Counted from the first letter of the stretch, positions 24,238 through 34,018 are shown. The stretch: DNA of 64,000 nt from Rhodobacteraceae bacterium WFHF2C18 (GCA_002166865.1 NHTQ01000004.1:124001-188000); one strand, 5' to 3'. A program made the numbers and translations. Notes: a model not told the origin generated them from the letters alone.

Positions 24238-24693
24238 ATGCCTGTCCGCACACTCATGACGCTGGTTCTTTGCCTGGCGCTCTTGGCTCCCGGATCGGAC
24301 GTGCGAGCCGATGTCATCGACCACAGCGAGCGCGCAAAGGCGCGGCTCGACGCGTTGCGCGACCGGTACGGTCTGGCCGGCCTGCAGACAGATGCACGCC
24401 TGCTGCGGGCCGCGGCCGCGCACGCCCGGGATATGCGGCGCAATGGCTTTTTCGCCCACCAAGGTTCGGACGGATCGAGCCTGAGCGTCAGGCTCAGGCG
24501 CCAGGGTTACGGGTTCTGCTTTGCCGCCGAGAACATAGCGAGGGGGCACGAGACCCTCGCGGGGGTCCTAAGGAGCTGGATGGAATCACGCGGGCACCGG
24601 CGCAACATCCTCAATCCCAAGGCCGCCGAATTCGCTTTGGTGCGCGTAGACGGTCGGCTCTGGGTCATGGTTCTGGGTCGGCCGGGCTGCTGA
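24238..24693 (+). CDS. Secreted CAP/SCP-domain protein
   Basis: The 151-residue product has a signal peptide ending around VRA and a CAP domain with typical blocks LRAAAAHARDM, FFAHQGSDGSS, ENIARG and WMESRGHRRNILNP. GGAGGA five bases upstream favours ATG 24238 over ATG 24232. CAP proteins are extracytoplasmic and bind lipids, metals or proteins; enzymatic activity is usually not known. It follows the phosphatase gene but is separated from it by 91 bases. Confidence 0.85.
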   Translation: MPVRTLMTLVLCLALLAPGSDVRADVIDHSERAKARLDALRDRYGLAGLQTDARLLRAAAAHARDMRRNGFFAHQGSDGSSLSVRLRRQGYGFCFAAENIARGHETLAGVLRSWMESRGHRRNILNPKAAEFALVRVDGRLWVMVLGRPGC

Positions 24694-24843
24694 ACCCCGG
24701 CCGCCGGCGCGGGGAAACGCCGACGCGGCCGGCGCACGGGGAATAGCTTCGCCCGTATTGGCCTGTCGTGGCGCTGCCAAATGGCGGAGGCGCGCGCGTC
24801 CTGAAACGGTCGGCAGCCGTGCTGGCGCCGGCCGTCGCGGGCC

Positions 24844-25125
24844 TTACCCGAAGAGTTTCGGCTTCAGTTTCAGCAGCGTGTCGCAGACTTCCTGCCCCAT
24901 CCGTTCGGCCAGGCCAAGCGCCTCGCGGTGCGCGCCGTGGCCCGTCGCGACGGCGGCCTCGATCGTGGCGCTTTGCACCAGGCTCGCGATGAGTTGCGGG
25001 TTTTCGCGCGCGTAGCCCGTGCCGAATTCGCGATCGACCGCCGCCACCGCCTGGGCGAAGCGGCGGCTGACAACAGGGTCCGGATCCTGATCCGGGCCGG
25101 AGAGGGGATTGCCGTCGTGGCTCAT
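24844..25125 (-). CDS. Small cytoplasmic protein of unknown function
   Basis: The 93-residue product has no signal peptide or membrane segment. It begins with a flexible polar head (HDGNPLSGPDQDPDP) followed by helices, with alternating Ala and charged residues. AAAGGAG precedes ATG 25125 at good spacing, so it looks translated. It lies 70 bases upstream of the guanine deaminase end on the same strand, without clear linkage. I do not recognise the family. Confidence 0.65.
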   Translation of the reverse strand: MSHDGNPLSGPDQDPDPVVSRRFAQAVAAVDREFGTGYARENPQLIASLVQSATIEAAVATGHGAHREALGLAERMGQEVCDTLLKLKPKLFG

Positions 25126-25195
25126 GGTGCGCTCCTTTCTCTTCGCATGCAGGAGATAGCGCGCCCCGTGTCGCGGGCGAGCGGCAGGCTGCGCC

Positions 25196-26494
25196 CTAGC
25201 TGATCGCGGAACGGACGGGGCGCCCCGCGATCCGGACCTCGCGCACCGCGCGGTCGTCGCCCATCATGATCGTGGGGAAAAGCGCCTCCCAGAGGGTCTC
25301 GGCCCGGGCGCTGCGCTGCGCGATGGCGGGGGTGGAGGCCAGGTCGAGCACGACGAGGTCCGCGTCGAGGCCCGGGGCGACATTGCCGATGCAGTCGCCC
25401 ATGTGCAGGGCGCTGGCAGAGCCGGCGGTGGCCAGCCACATCAGCTGCGCGGGGTGCAGTGCGGTGCCGGTCAGCTGGCCGATCTCGTAGGTGGCGGCCA
25501 TTGTCCGCAGCATGGAAAACGAAGATCCCCCGCCCGTGTCGGTCGCGAGGCCCAGGCGCTGCCCCTCCGCCACGCGGCGGCCGATCTCGAACAATCCCGA
25601 CCCGATGAAGGTGTTCGACGTGGGACAATGAATGAGCGCGGCCCCCACTTCGGCCAGGCGGGCACGCTCGCGCGGCTCCAGGTGGATCGCGTGCCCAAAG
25701 AGCCCCCGCCGCCCAAGAAGACCATGCGCTTCGTAGACATCCAGGTAGTCGCGTGCCGCCGGATACAGGGATTTCACCCATGCGATCTCTTCGCCCTGTT
25801 CGCTCAGGTGGGTCTGCATCAGGCAGTCGGGGTGTTCCTGCCAGAGCGCCCCGAGTGCCTCGAGCTGCTCGGGCGTGGATGTCGGCGCGAAACGGGGGGT
25901 GATCGCGTAGGACAACCGGCCGGCACCGTGCCATCGCGCGATAAGGGCGCGGCTTTCGTCATAGGCCGACTGCGCCGTGTCCCGCAGGCCGGGCGGGGCG
26001 TTGCGATCCATGCAGGTCTTGCCGGCGGCCACGCGTTGTCCCCGGCGCTGCGCGGCGGCAAACAGCGCCTCAACGCTGGCAGAATGCACCGTGCAGAAAC
26101 TGGCAATGGTCGTTGTCCCGTGGGAAAGGGTCAGGTCGAGGTAGCGTTCGGCCACCCCGGCGGCATAGGCGGGATCGCCGAAGCGGCCCTCCTCGGGGAA
26201 GGTGTAGGTCTCCAGCCAGTCGATCAGCCGCTTGCCCCAGCTGGCGATGATCCCGGTCTGCGGGTAATGGGCATGGGCATCGATGAATCCCGCGCAGATC
26301 ACCGCCTTCCCATGATCCACGCGCTGCGCCCGGGGCGCGCGATCCGCCAGCCCGGCCAGATCGCCGACGGCCGCGATCCGGCCATTCCGGATCAGCACGG
26401 CCTCGTGCAGGCGTGCGGCGCTCTGCGCAGGCACATCGAAGGGCGAGGCGTCGAAGCTCAGGACGCGGCCGGTCAGAAGGATTTCGTCGGTCAT
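25196..26494 (-). CDS. guaD: Guanine deaminase
   Basis: The 432-residue amidohydrolase would convert guanine to xanthine. Metal ligands are visible: HAHYPQT (residues near 72), TCMDRNAPPGLRD, THLSEQGEE, GHAIHL and TDTGGGSSFS. These blocks are the guanine deaminase signature of the amidohydrolase family. The start at 26494 fits the family length, although it has no good ribosome site; an upstream ATG at 26572 preceded by GGGGGAAAA would add 26 residues. Divergent from mgtE. Confidence 0.9.
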   Translation of the reverse strand: MTDEILLTGRVLSFDASPFDVPAQSAARLHEAVLIRNGRIAAVGDLAGLADRAPRAQRVDHGKAVICAGFIDAHAHYPQTGIIASWGKRLIDWLETYTFPEEGRFGDPAYAAGVAERYLDLTLSHGTTTIASFCTVHSASVEALFAAAQRRGQRVAAGKTCMDRNAPPGLRDTAQSAYDESRALIARWHGAGRLSYAITPRFAPTSTPEQLEALGALWQEHPDCLMQTHLSEQGEEIAWVKSLYPAARDYLDVYEAHGLLGRRGLFGHAIHLEPRERARLAEVGAALIHCPTSNTFIGSGLFEIGRRVAEGQRLGLATDTGGGSSFSMLRTMAATYEIGQLTGTALHPAQLMWLATAGSASALHMGDCIGNVAPGLDADLVVLDLASTPAIAQRSARAETLWEALFPTIMMGDDRAVREVRIAGRPVRSAIS

Positions 26495-26627
26495 GGGAAG
26501 GCTTGTGGACAAACGCGAATGGGCGCAATGACGATAGGCGGTCAGCCGGGCAGGGTAAATCGGGGTTGTCATTGTTTTCCCCCGGGGGCTGCATTAATCC
26601 TCGCTGAAGACGCGCAAAGGAGGGGCT

Positions 26628-28019
26628 ATGGCTGAAGAAGACGATCAGGCGGACCCCGAGGCCGAGCGCGCGGACGAAGCCTACATTCTGGACCGGCAGG
26701 CGGTCGCACGGATCATCTATGCCGTGGACGTGGGCGACCGCGATTTGCTGGTTCAGGAGATGGAGTCGCTGCACGCCGCCGACATCGCCGACCTTCTTGA
26801 GCAGATCAATACCTACGACCGACGCCGCCTCGTGGAGCTCTACGGCCGCGATTTCGACGGCGACATCCTGTCGGAACTGGACGAATCCATCCGCGAAGAA
26901 GTGATCGGTCTGCTCCATCCCGAGGTGCTGGCCAGCGCGGTGCGTGACCTGGAATCCGATGATGTGGTCGACCTGGTCGAGGATCTGGAGGACCAGCAGC
27001 AGGCGGTGATCCTGGATGCGCTGGAGGCAAGCGACCGGCTGGCCGTGCAGCAGTCGCTGACCTATCCCGAATACTCGGCCGGTCGCCTCATGCAGCGCGA
27101 GGTGGTCATGGCCCCCGAGCACTGGACCGTGGGGGAGGCCATCGACTACCTGCGTGAACGCGAGGACCTGCCCGAACAGTTCTATCATATCATCCTCGTG
27201 GACCCCCGGATGCGCCCGGTGGGCAACGTGAGCCTGGGCAAGCTCATGGGCGCGCGCCGACGGGTGCCGCTCATGAACCTTGTCGAGGACGTGTTCCACG
27301 TCATGCCCGTGACCCGCGACGAGGAGGACGTGGCCTATGCCTTCAACCAGTATCACCTGATCTCCGCCCCGGTGGTGGACGAGAACGAGCGCCTGGTGGG
27401 CGTCATCACCATCGACGACGCCATGACGGTGCTGGACGAGGAGCACGAGGAAGACATCATGCGCCTAGCCGGTGTGGGCGAGGGCGGCCTGACCGTCGGT
27501 ATCCTGGACACGACCTGGCGCCGGTTCCCCTGGCTGGCGGTGAACCTTGTCACCGCGATCCTGGCCTCGGTGGTGATCGCGCAGTTCGAGGCGGCCATCG
27601 CCCAGATCGTGGCGCTGGCCGTTCTGATGCCCATCGTGGCCTCGATGGGCGGCAATGCCGGCACCCAGAGCCTGACGGTCGCCGTGCGCGCCATCGCGAC
27701 GAAGGACCTGACCGGCAGCAACGTCTGGCGGGTGATCGGCCGCGAGGTGACGGTGGGCCTGCTGAACGGGCTTGCCTTTGCCGTGATGATGGGCCTTGTC
27801 GGCATCGCGTGGTTCGGCGGGCCGGAACTGGGCTATGTCATCGCCGCCGCCATGGTCATCAATCTTGTCGTTGCCGGGCTCGCCGGCACCGTGATTCCGG
27901 TGATACTGGACCGCGTGGGGATCGACCCCGCGCTCGCCTCGGGCGCTTTCGTGACGACGGTGACCGACGTGGTGGGCTTCTTCGCCTTCCTCGGCTTGGC
28001 TGTGGTGATAATGCTGTGA
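26628..28019 (+). CDS. mgtE: Magnesium transporter MgtE
   Basis: The 463-residue protein has the MgtE layout. An acidic N-domain covers residues 20-140, a CBS pair spans about 140-275 (YSAGRLMQREVV, then SAPVVDENERLVGVITIDDA), and five membrane segments follow, with the Mg-selective signature region PIVASMGGNAGTQSL near 340. AAAGGAGGGG precedes the ATG. No M-box riboswitch is evident in the 133-base leader. The stop overlaps the GTG of the cyclo-ligase gene. Confidence 0.95.
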   Translation: MAEEDDQADPEAERADEAYILDRQAVARIIYAVDVGDRDLLVQEMESLHAADIADLLEQINTYDRRRLVELYGRDFDGDILSELDESIREEVIGLLHPEVLASAVRDLESDDVVDLVEDLEDQQQAVILDALEASDRLAVQQSLTYPEYSAGRLMQREVVMAPEHWTVGEAIDYLREREDLPEQFYHIILVDPRMRPVGNVSLGKLMGARRRVPLMNLVEDVFHVMPVTRDEEDVAYAFNQYHLISAPVVDENERLVGVITIDDAMTVLDEEHEEDIMRLAGVGEGGLTVGILDTTWRRFPWLAVNLVTAILASVVIAQFEAAIAQIVALAVLMPIVASMGGNAGTQSLTVAVRAIATKDLTGSNVWRVIGREVTVGLLNGLAFAVMMGLVGIAWFGGPELGYVIAAAMVINLVVAGLAGTVIPVILDRVGIDPALASGAFVTTVTDVVGFFAFLGLAVVIML

Positions 28020-28582
28020 CCGAATTGACCGATATCAAGCGCGCTGCGCGGCAGGCGGCCTTCGCCCGGCGCAAGGCGGCGCATGCGGCAAGCGGCCCGG
28101 AAGAGGCGGCGTTGTTGTCCCGCGTCCTGGCCGACCACCGGGGCGCTGCCCTGTCGGGCTATCTGCCGATCCGGACCGAGATCGACCCGCGCCCCGCAAT
28201 GGCCGAGGCCGCGGCCCACGGCCCCGTGGGCGTGCCGGTGATCCAGGGCAAGGGACAGCCGCTCAGGTTCGCCCGCTGGAGGCCCGGCTGCGCCCTGCGG
28301 CCGGGGCCGTTCGGCGCCATGGTGCCGGAAGTCGAGGAGGTCATGGAACCCGAGGTGATGATCGTGCCGCTCGTGGCTTTCGACCGGCAGGGCGGCCGGC
28401 TGGGATACGGGGGCGGTTTCTACGACAGGACGCTGCAAATGCTGCGGGCCAAACGGCCGACGTTGGCCATCGGCTTTGCCTATGCCGCGCAGGAAGACGA
28501 CAACCTGCCGCTGGAACCGACGGATCAGCCGCTCGACATGGTGGTCATGGAGCGCGAGATCCTGGATCTCTCCGGCCGCTGA
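28016..28582 (+). CDS. 5-formyltetrahydrofolate cyclo-ligase
   Basis: The 188-residue protein (MTHFS/YgfA family) would recycle 5-formyl-THF to 5,10-methenyl-THF using ATP. Visible blocks are SGYLPIRTEIDPRPAM, the C-terminal PLVAFDRQGGRLGYGGGFYDRTL and the final LPLEPTDQPLDMVV. The GTG at 28016 overlaps the mgtE TGA, so translation is probably coupled to mgtE. Downstream, TIGR00282 follows after 113 bases. Confidence 0.92.
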   Translation: MTELTDIKRAARQAAFARRKAAHAASGPEEAALLSRVLADHRGAALSGYLPIRTEIDPRPAMAEAAAHGPVGVPVIQGKGQPLRFARWRPGCALRPGPFGAMVPEVEEVMEPEVMIVPLVAFDRQGGRLGYGGGFYDRTLQMLRAKRPTLAIGFAYAAQEDDNLPLEPTDQPLDMVVMEREILDLSGR

Positions 28583-28660
28583 GCGGCGGAATGCGGAGCA
28601 TGGTGGGTCGCGGCATCCGCGATGACACGGGCAGGAAACGCGGATGCTGTAACGCCGGTC

Positions 28661-28689
28661 TTGCCCTTGCCGGCCGCGGGCCCTACCAC
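28661..28689 (+). promoter_or_regulatory. Candidate leaderless promoter of the TIGR00282 gene
   Basis: TTGCCC (28661-28666), a 17-base spacer and TACCAC (28684-28689) put the likely transcription start on the ATG at 28696, which lacks a ribosome site. Confidence 0.4.
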
Positions 28690-28695
28690 CCTGTC

Positions 28696-29508
28696 ATGAG
28701 ACTGTTGTTTTTGGGCGATGTCATGGGCCGCGCCGGGCGCCGTGCCGTGACCGAGGCCTTGCCGCGGCTGCGCACGGAGTGGCGCCTGGACGTCGTGGTG
28801 GTGAACGGAGAAAACGCGAGCCACGGAATGGGCCTGACGCCCGAGCACGCCCGGCTGCTGCTGGAGGCGGGCGCGGATTGCGTGACCCTGGGCGATCATG
28901 CCTTTGACCAGAAGGACATGCTGCAGTTCATCGAATCGGAACCGCGCGTCCTGCGGCCGATGAACTTCGCCAAGGAGGCGCCGGGCCGCGGGCACCGTGT
29001 TGTCACCGACGCCCGCGGCCGCAAGGTGCTGGTGGCCCCGGTTCTGGGGCAGGTTTTCATGAAGCGCTGTTTTGACGATCCCTTCTCGGCCGTCGATGCG
29101 GTGTTGCGCGCCCATCCCCTGGGCGGTGCGGTGCAGGCTGCGCTGGTCGAGATGCATTGCGAGGCCACCTCCGAGAAAATGGCGATGGGGCATTTCTGCG
29201 ACGGCCGGGCCAGCGCGGTGGTGGGTACGCACACCCATGTGCCCACGGCCGATGCGCAGGTACTGCCGCGGGGAACCGGTTATCTGACCGATGCGGGCAT
29301 GTGCGGCGACTACGACTCGGTGATCGGCATGGACAAGGCCGAACCCATGCGCCGCTTCGTCACCGGCATGCCGCGGGCGCGTTTCACCCCCGCGGCGGGA
29401 GAGGCCACGCTGTCCGGCGTCCTGGTGGAAACCGACGACCGGAGCGGACAAGCCACGGCCGTGACGCCGATCCGCCAGGCCGGGCGGCTGGAGCAGGCCG
29501 GGCCGTGA
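28696..29508 (+). CDS. TIGR00282-family metallophosphoesterase (YmdB-like)
   Basis: This 270-residue calcineurin-like phosphoesterase has metal-binding residues in LFLGDVMGRAGR, VNGENASHGMG, LGDHAFDQ, VEMHCEATSE and VGTHTHVPTADA. Family members such as Bacillus YmdB hydrolyse cyclic nucleotides and affect biofilm and RNA turnover. The start lacks a Shine-Dalgarno, which agrees with a leaderless message. The stop overlaps the GTG start of the next gene. Confidence 0.92.
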   Translation: MRLLFLGDVMGRAGRRAVTEALPRLRTEWRLDVVVVNGENASHGMGLTPEHARLLLEAGADCVTLGDHAFDQKDMLQFIESEPRVLRPMNFAKEAPGRGHRVVTDARGRKVLVAPVLGQVFMKRCFDDPFSAVDAVLRAHPLGGAVQAALVEMHCEATSEKMAMGHFCDGRASAVVGTHTHVPTADAQVLPRGTGYLTDAGMCGDYDSVIGMDKAEPMRRFVTGMPRARFTPAAGEATLSGVLVETDDRSGQATAVTPIRQAGRLEQAGP

Positions 29509-30452
29509 GGGAGCGGCTGGGGCTCGCCGCGGTGCTTGTCCTGATCGGGACGGGCTGGGGCCTGACCACGCCGCTGGCCAAGATCGCCGTCAGCGAAGGC
29601 TATGGGCCGCTGGGGCTGATATTCTGGCAACTCGTGATCTCCGGGGGGCTGCTCATGGCCGTCTCGGCCCTGCGCGGGAAGGGGCTGCCGCTGCGCCGTC
29701 GGCATCTGGCCTTTTTTCTGCTCATCGCGCTTCTGGGGACCGTCGTGCCTAATTCCGCATCCTATGCCGCGGCCCGGGAATTGCCGGCAGGGGTACTGGC
29801 GATCCTGATCTCGACCGTGCCGATGTTCGCCTTTCCGATCGCGCTCGGGCTCGGGGTTGATCGGTTCCGCGTTCTGCGGCTGTTCGGCCTCGTCTGCGGG
29901 CTGGTGGGGGTGGTGGTGCTGATCGGGCCCCGGACCAGCCTTCCCGAGCCGGGAATGGCGGCTTTCATTCCGCTCGCGCTGGTCGCGCCCGTCTTCTACG
30001 CCATCGAGGGCAACGTCGTCGCGCGGTGGGGCACGCATGGCCTGGACGCGGTCCAGGTTCTGGCCGGCGCGTCTCTGATCGGGGCGGTCGTCGCCCTGCC
30101 GCTGGCGCATGGCAGCGGGCAATGGATCGATCCCCGGCCGCCCTGGGGCGCGCCGGATTTGGCCCTGGCGGCCAGCGCCCTGGTGCACGCGGTGGTCTAT
30201 TCCGCCTACGTCTGGCTGGTCGGGCGGGCCGGATCGGTCTTCACTGCGCAGGTTTCCTACCTGGTCACGGGGTTCGGCGTGATCTGGTCCATGCTTCTTC
30301 TGTCAGAGCGCTACACCGCCTTCGTCTGGATCGCGCTGGCGTTGATGCTTGTGGGGATCTTTCTGGTCCAGCCGCGGCCTCGCATCAAGCTTGCCCCCGC
30401 CGCGGCCTTGCGAGAAGATACCGCCGACAGGCAGCGGGACGGGCAGATTTGA
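29505..30452 (+). CDS. DMT/EamA-family permease
   Basis: The 315-residue protein has ten membrane segments in two EamA repeats, with typical motifs TGWGLTTPLAKIA at the start and MLLLSERYTAFVW near the end. It is a putative metabolite exporter; substrate unknown. The GTG start overlaps the stop of the TIGR00282 gene, and its own stop TGA overlaps the TTG start of the SLC13 gene. This makes a three-gene coupled run. Confidence 0.88.
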   Translation: MRERLGLAAVLVLIGTGWGLTTPLAKIAVSEGYGPLGLIFWQLVISGGLLMAVSALRGKGLPLRRRHLAFFLLIALLGTVVPNSASYAAARELPAGVLAILISTVPMFAFPIALGLGVDRFRVLRLFGLVCGLVGVVVLIGPRTSLPEPGMAAFIPLALVAPVFYAIEGNVVARWGTHGLDAVQVLAGASLIGAVVALPLAHGSGQWIDPRPPWGAPDLALAASALVHAVVYSAYVWLVGRAGSVFTAQVSYLVTGFGVIWSMLLLSERYTAFVWIALALMLVGIFLVQPRPRIKLAPAAALREDTADRQRDGQI

Positions 30453-32230
30453 TTCAGTTCCTGGAGATCTCGCAAACGGGACAGGCCGTCATCGCATTGT
30501 GCGTGGTGGCGGTGATGTTCGTCTTCTTCGTCCGCGAGGTCTATCCCACCGAAGTCGTCGCCATGGCCGGCGCCGCGCTGCTGCTGGCGCTCGGCGTGCT
30601 GCCTTACGACGCCGCGCTGGACGTGCTGTCCAACCCCGCGCCCTGGACGATCGCGGCGCTCTTCATCGTGATGGGGGCGCTGGTGCGCACCGGTGCCCTG
30701 GATGCCGTCACCACGCTGGCCGACCAGCGCGCGAAAAGCCAGCCGCGGCTTGCCATCGCCATGCTGATGGGGGTCGTGATCCTTGGCTCGGCGATCATGA
30801 ACAACACCCCCGTGGTGGTGATGATGATCCCGGTTTTCGTCCAGCTGGCGCGGACCCTTCAGGTGACGGCCAGCAAGCTTCTCATCCCGCTGAGCTACGC
30901 CGCGATCCTGGGCGGAACGCTCACGCTGATCGGGACATCGACCAACCTGCTTGTGGCCGGTGTGGCTGCCACCCACGGGATGGCGCCCTTCACGATCTTC
31001 GAGGTCACGCCGCTGGCCGCCGTGCTGGTGGGCTGGGGGCTTTTGTACCTGCGCTTCGTCAGCCCGCACCTTCTGCCCAACCGTGAAAGCATGGCCGACA
31101 TGCTGTCGGACCGCTCGCGCATGAAGTTCTTCACCGAAGCGGTGATCCCGCCGGACTCGAACCTGATCGGGCGGGAGGTCACCGGCGTGCAGTTGTTCAA
31201 GCGCGAGGGCGTGCGCCTTGTCGACGTGATCCGTGGCGACGAGTCCCTGCGCCGCAACCTCGAAGGCGTGGAACTGCAGGTGGGCGACCGGGTGGTCCTG
31301 CGGACCCAGATGACCGAGCTTCTGTCCCTGCAGCGCAACAAGAGCCTCAAGCGGGTCGACCAGGTCTCGGCGGTGGAAACGACCACGGTCGAGGTCCTGA
31401 TCACCCCTGGCTGCCGGATGGTCGGGCGCACCCTGGGGGCCCTGCGCCTGCGGCGACGCTATGGCGTCTATCCGCTGGCGGTGCACCGGCGCAATCAGAA
31501 CATCGGCCGGCAACTCGACGATCTTGTCGTGCGTGTCGGGGACACGCTGCTACTGGAAGGGGCGCCGGAGGATATCCAGCGCCTGTCGCGCGAAATGGAC
31601 CTCGTCGATGTCTCGCGCCCGTCGGCGCGGGCCTACAGGCGCGGGCACGCGCCGGTGGCGGTGGCGGCGCTGGCGGGCATCGTGGCCCTGGCCGCCCTGG
31701 GCGTGGCGCCGATCCTGCTTCTGGCGGTGGTCGCCGTGGCGCTGGTGTTGGTGACGCGGTGCATCGACGCCGAGGAGGCGTTTTCCTTTGTCGAGGGGCG
31801 GTTGCTGGCGCTGATCTTCTCGATGCTCGCGGTAGGGGCGGCGCTGGAGGCCTCGGGCGCGGTGCACCTGATCGTTCAGGGGCTCTCGCCCTTCCTGGCG
31901 ATGGTGCCCGGCGTGCTCATCGTGTGGGCGATGTATCTTCTGACCTCGGTGCTGACCGAACTGGTCAGCAACAATGCCGTCGCCGTGGTCGTGACGCCGA
32001 TCGCCATCGGTCTGGCCGACGCCTTGGGCATCGATGCGCGCCCGCTGGTTGTCGCGGTGATGGTCGCCGCCAGTGCCAGTTTTGCCACCCCGATCGGGTA
32101 CCAGACGAACACGCTGGTTTACGGCCCCGGCGGCTACAAGTTCACCGATTTCATGCGCGTCGGTATCCCGCTGAACCTGAGCGTGGGGATCCTTGCCAGC
32201 GCCATCATTCCGCTGATCTGGCCACTGTGA
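30449..32230 (+). CDS. SLC13-family permease with tandem RCK_C domains
   Basis: The 593-residue transporter has an N-terminal half of the CitT/DASS fold (TNLLVAGVA, MVFFV-type segments, and the IMNNTPVVVMM motif), a central pair of TrkA-C (RCK_C) domains about 200-380 (IGREVTGVQLFKREGVRLVDVI and GRTLGALRLRRRYGVYPLAV) and the second half with LVSNNAVAVVVTPIAIG and YQTNTLVYGPGGY. The architecture suggests anion uptake gated by a small ligand. TTG 30449 overlaps the previous stop. Its paralogue converges from the other strand. Confidence 0.85.
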   Translation: MIQFLEISQTGQAVIALCVVAVMFVFFVREVYPTEVVAMAGAALLLALGVLPYDAALDVLSNPAPWTIAALFIVMGALVRTGALDAVTTLADQRAKSQPRLAIAMLMGVVILGSAIMNNTPVVVMMIPVFVQLARTLQVTASKLLIPLSYAAILGGTLTLIGTSTNLLVAGVAATHGMAPFTIFEVTPLAAVLVGWGLLYLRFVSPHLLPNRESMADMLSDRSRMKFFTEAVIPPDSNLIGREVTGVQLFKREGVRLVDVIRGDESLRRNLEGVELQVGDRVVLRTQMTELLSLQRNKSLKRVDQVSAVETTTVEVLITPGCRMVGRTLGALRLRRRYGVYPLAVHRRNQNIGRQLDDLVVRVGDTLLLEGAPEDIQRLSREMDLVDVSRPSARAYRRGHAPVAVAALAGIVALAALGVAPILLLAVVAVALVLVTRCIDAEEAFSFVEGRLLALIFSMLAVGAALEASGAVHLIVQGLSPFLAMVPGVLIVWAMYLLTSVLTELVSNNAVAVVVTPIAIGLADALGIDARPLVVAVMVAASASFATPIGYQTNTLVYGPGGYKFTDFMRVGIPLNLSVGILASAIIPLIWPL

Positions 32231-32250
32231 CTGCGGTCAGAGCGGCCAGA
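32217..32250. terminator. Inverted repeat between two convergent SLC13 genes
   Basis: TCTGGCC (32217-32223) and GGCCAGA (32244-32250) are the Trp-Pro-Leu tails of the two genes read from opposite strands. The resulting stem with a 20-base loop could stop transcription from both sides. Confidence 0.4.
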
Positions 32251-34018
32251 CCACCAGGATCATCGGCACGGACACGATAACAACCAGGATTTCCAGCGGC
32301 AGCCCCATGCGCCAGTAATCCCCGAAACTGTAGCCACCGGCCCCGAGGATGAGCGTGTTGTTCTTGTGCCCGATCGGCGTGAGAAAGGCGCAGGAAGCTG
32401 CGATCGCCACCGCCATCAGGAAGGAATCCGGTGACACGCCCAGCCTCTGGGCCAGTTCGATCGCCACCGGGGCGGCCACGATGCTGGTGGCGGTGTTGTT
32501 GAGCACGTCCGACAGCGTCATCGTCACCACCATGAGCACAGCCATCACGGCCCAGGCGGGCAGGCCGGCCGTCACGGTATTGAGCTGCGAGGCCAGCAGA
32601 TCGGTTCCGCCGGTGTCCTGAAGCGCCGTGCCAAGCGGAATGAGCGAGCCCAGAAGCACGATCACCGGCCACTCGATCTCGTTGTAGAGATCGTTCAACG
32701 GTACGATCCCGGTGAAGACATAGGCCACTACCACCAGTCCCAGCCCGATGGGCAGTTCCACCAGACCCGCGGTCGCCGCCAGGACCGCCGCGGCAAACAG
32801 GCCGATGGCCAGCCAGGTCTTGTCCTCTTTCGTGACGAAGAGGCCGCGTTCGGCCAGCGGCAGGCAGCCCAGCCAGCCGGCGACTTCGCGGGCGGCGTCC
32901 TCCGGCGTGAGCAGCAGCAGGATGTCGCCGGCACGGATGTGCACGCGGCGCAGGTTCTGCTTGATCTGGCGCCCTTCCCGGGAGATGCCGACGATGACGC
33001 TTCGCTGGCGCCAGTGCAGGCCGACCGACTGCGCGCTCTTGCCCACGATCCGTGCGTCGCGCGGCACGACCAGTTCCAGAAGCTGGAGACCCTCGGACTT
33101 CTCCTCGATGATCTCGCGGCGATCGGAATCGGTGTAGGCCAGGTTCAAGGCGGCGCGGAAATCCTCCAGCGCGCCGGCCCTGGCCTCCAGCACCAGAACG
33201 TCGTCGGCCTTGATCGGCGTCGACTTGGAACTGCCGTAGCGTCGCTTGCCCTCGCGGATCAGGCCCAGGATCGTGACGTCGTGATCGTCCGCGTCGTCGT
33301 AGAGGTCGCCCAGCTGCTTGCCGATCACGTCGTTGTCCTCGGGCACCGAGAGTTCCGCGATGTAGGCCGAGGTCTCCTCCTTCAGGGGCGCGCCGACTTT
33401 CTCCGTCACCCTTTTGGGCATCAGCCGCCAGCCGACAAGCGTGACGAAGACCAGGCCGATCAGGGCCGTCACCGCCCCGACGGGCGTGTAGTCGAACATG
33501 GTGAAGGGTTCGCCCAGCTTTTCCTCGCGGATCGAGGCGACGATGATGTTGGGCGGCGTGCCGATCATCGTGACCAGCCCGCCCAGGATCGTGGCGAAGG
33601 ACAAGGGCATGAGCGTCAGCCCCGGCGACCGGCCGGCCTTGCGCGAGGTCTGCACGTCCACCGGCATCAACAGCGCGAGGGCCGCCACGTTGTTGATGAA
33701 TCCCGACAGGACCGCACCGACCCCGCCAAGGACGCCGATATGGGACTGCATCGATCGGCGGCTCTTGATCACGGTGCGCGTGATCATCTGCACCGCGCCC
33801 GAATGCACCAGCCCCGCCGAAACCACCAGGACCAGGGCCACGATGATGGTTGCATGGTGGCCGAAGCCGCTGAAGGCGTCCTCGGCCGGCACGACGCCCA
33901 GGATCACGCCGAAGAGCAGCGCCGAAAGGGCGACCAGGTCGTACCGGATACGCCCCTACATCAGCATGCCGAAGAGCAGGATGAAGAGACTGAAGAGGAT
34001 GATCTGATCCGCCGTCAC
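32237..34018 (-). pseudogene. SLC13-family permease interrupted by an amber codon at position 21
   Basis: From GTG 34018 (GAGGTGG upstream) the frame reads V-T-A-D-Q-I-I-L-F and would encode 593 residues, exactly the length of its convergent paralogue. The codon at 33958-33956 is TAG. In homologues as I recall them this site is often Trp before G-R-x-R-Y-D-L-V-A, so a TGG to TAG change fits. The rest is intact: CitT-like halves, two RCK_C domains (IGKQLGDLYD, VGKSAQSVGLH), LNNTATSIVAAPVA near the end. Restarting at GTG 33907 would lose the first membrane segment and has no ribosome site. Confidence 0.8.

Noticed and set aside
26495..26627. M-box (Mg riboswitch) before mgtE
   Set aside because: The 133-base leader is too short and shows none of the conserved M-box loops.
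30449..34018. TrkA-type potassium subunits
   Set aside because: RCK_C domains are present, but they are embedded in a 593-residue SLC13 transporter, not in a separate TrkA protein.
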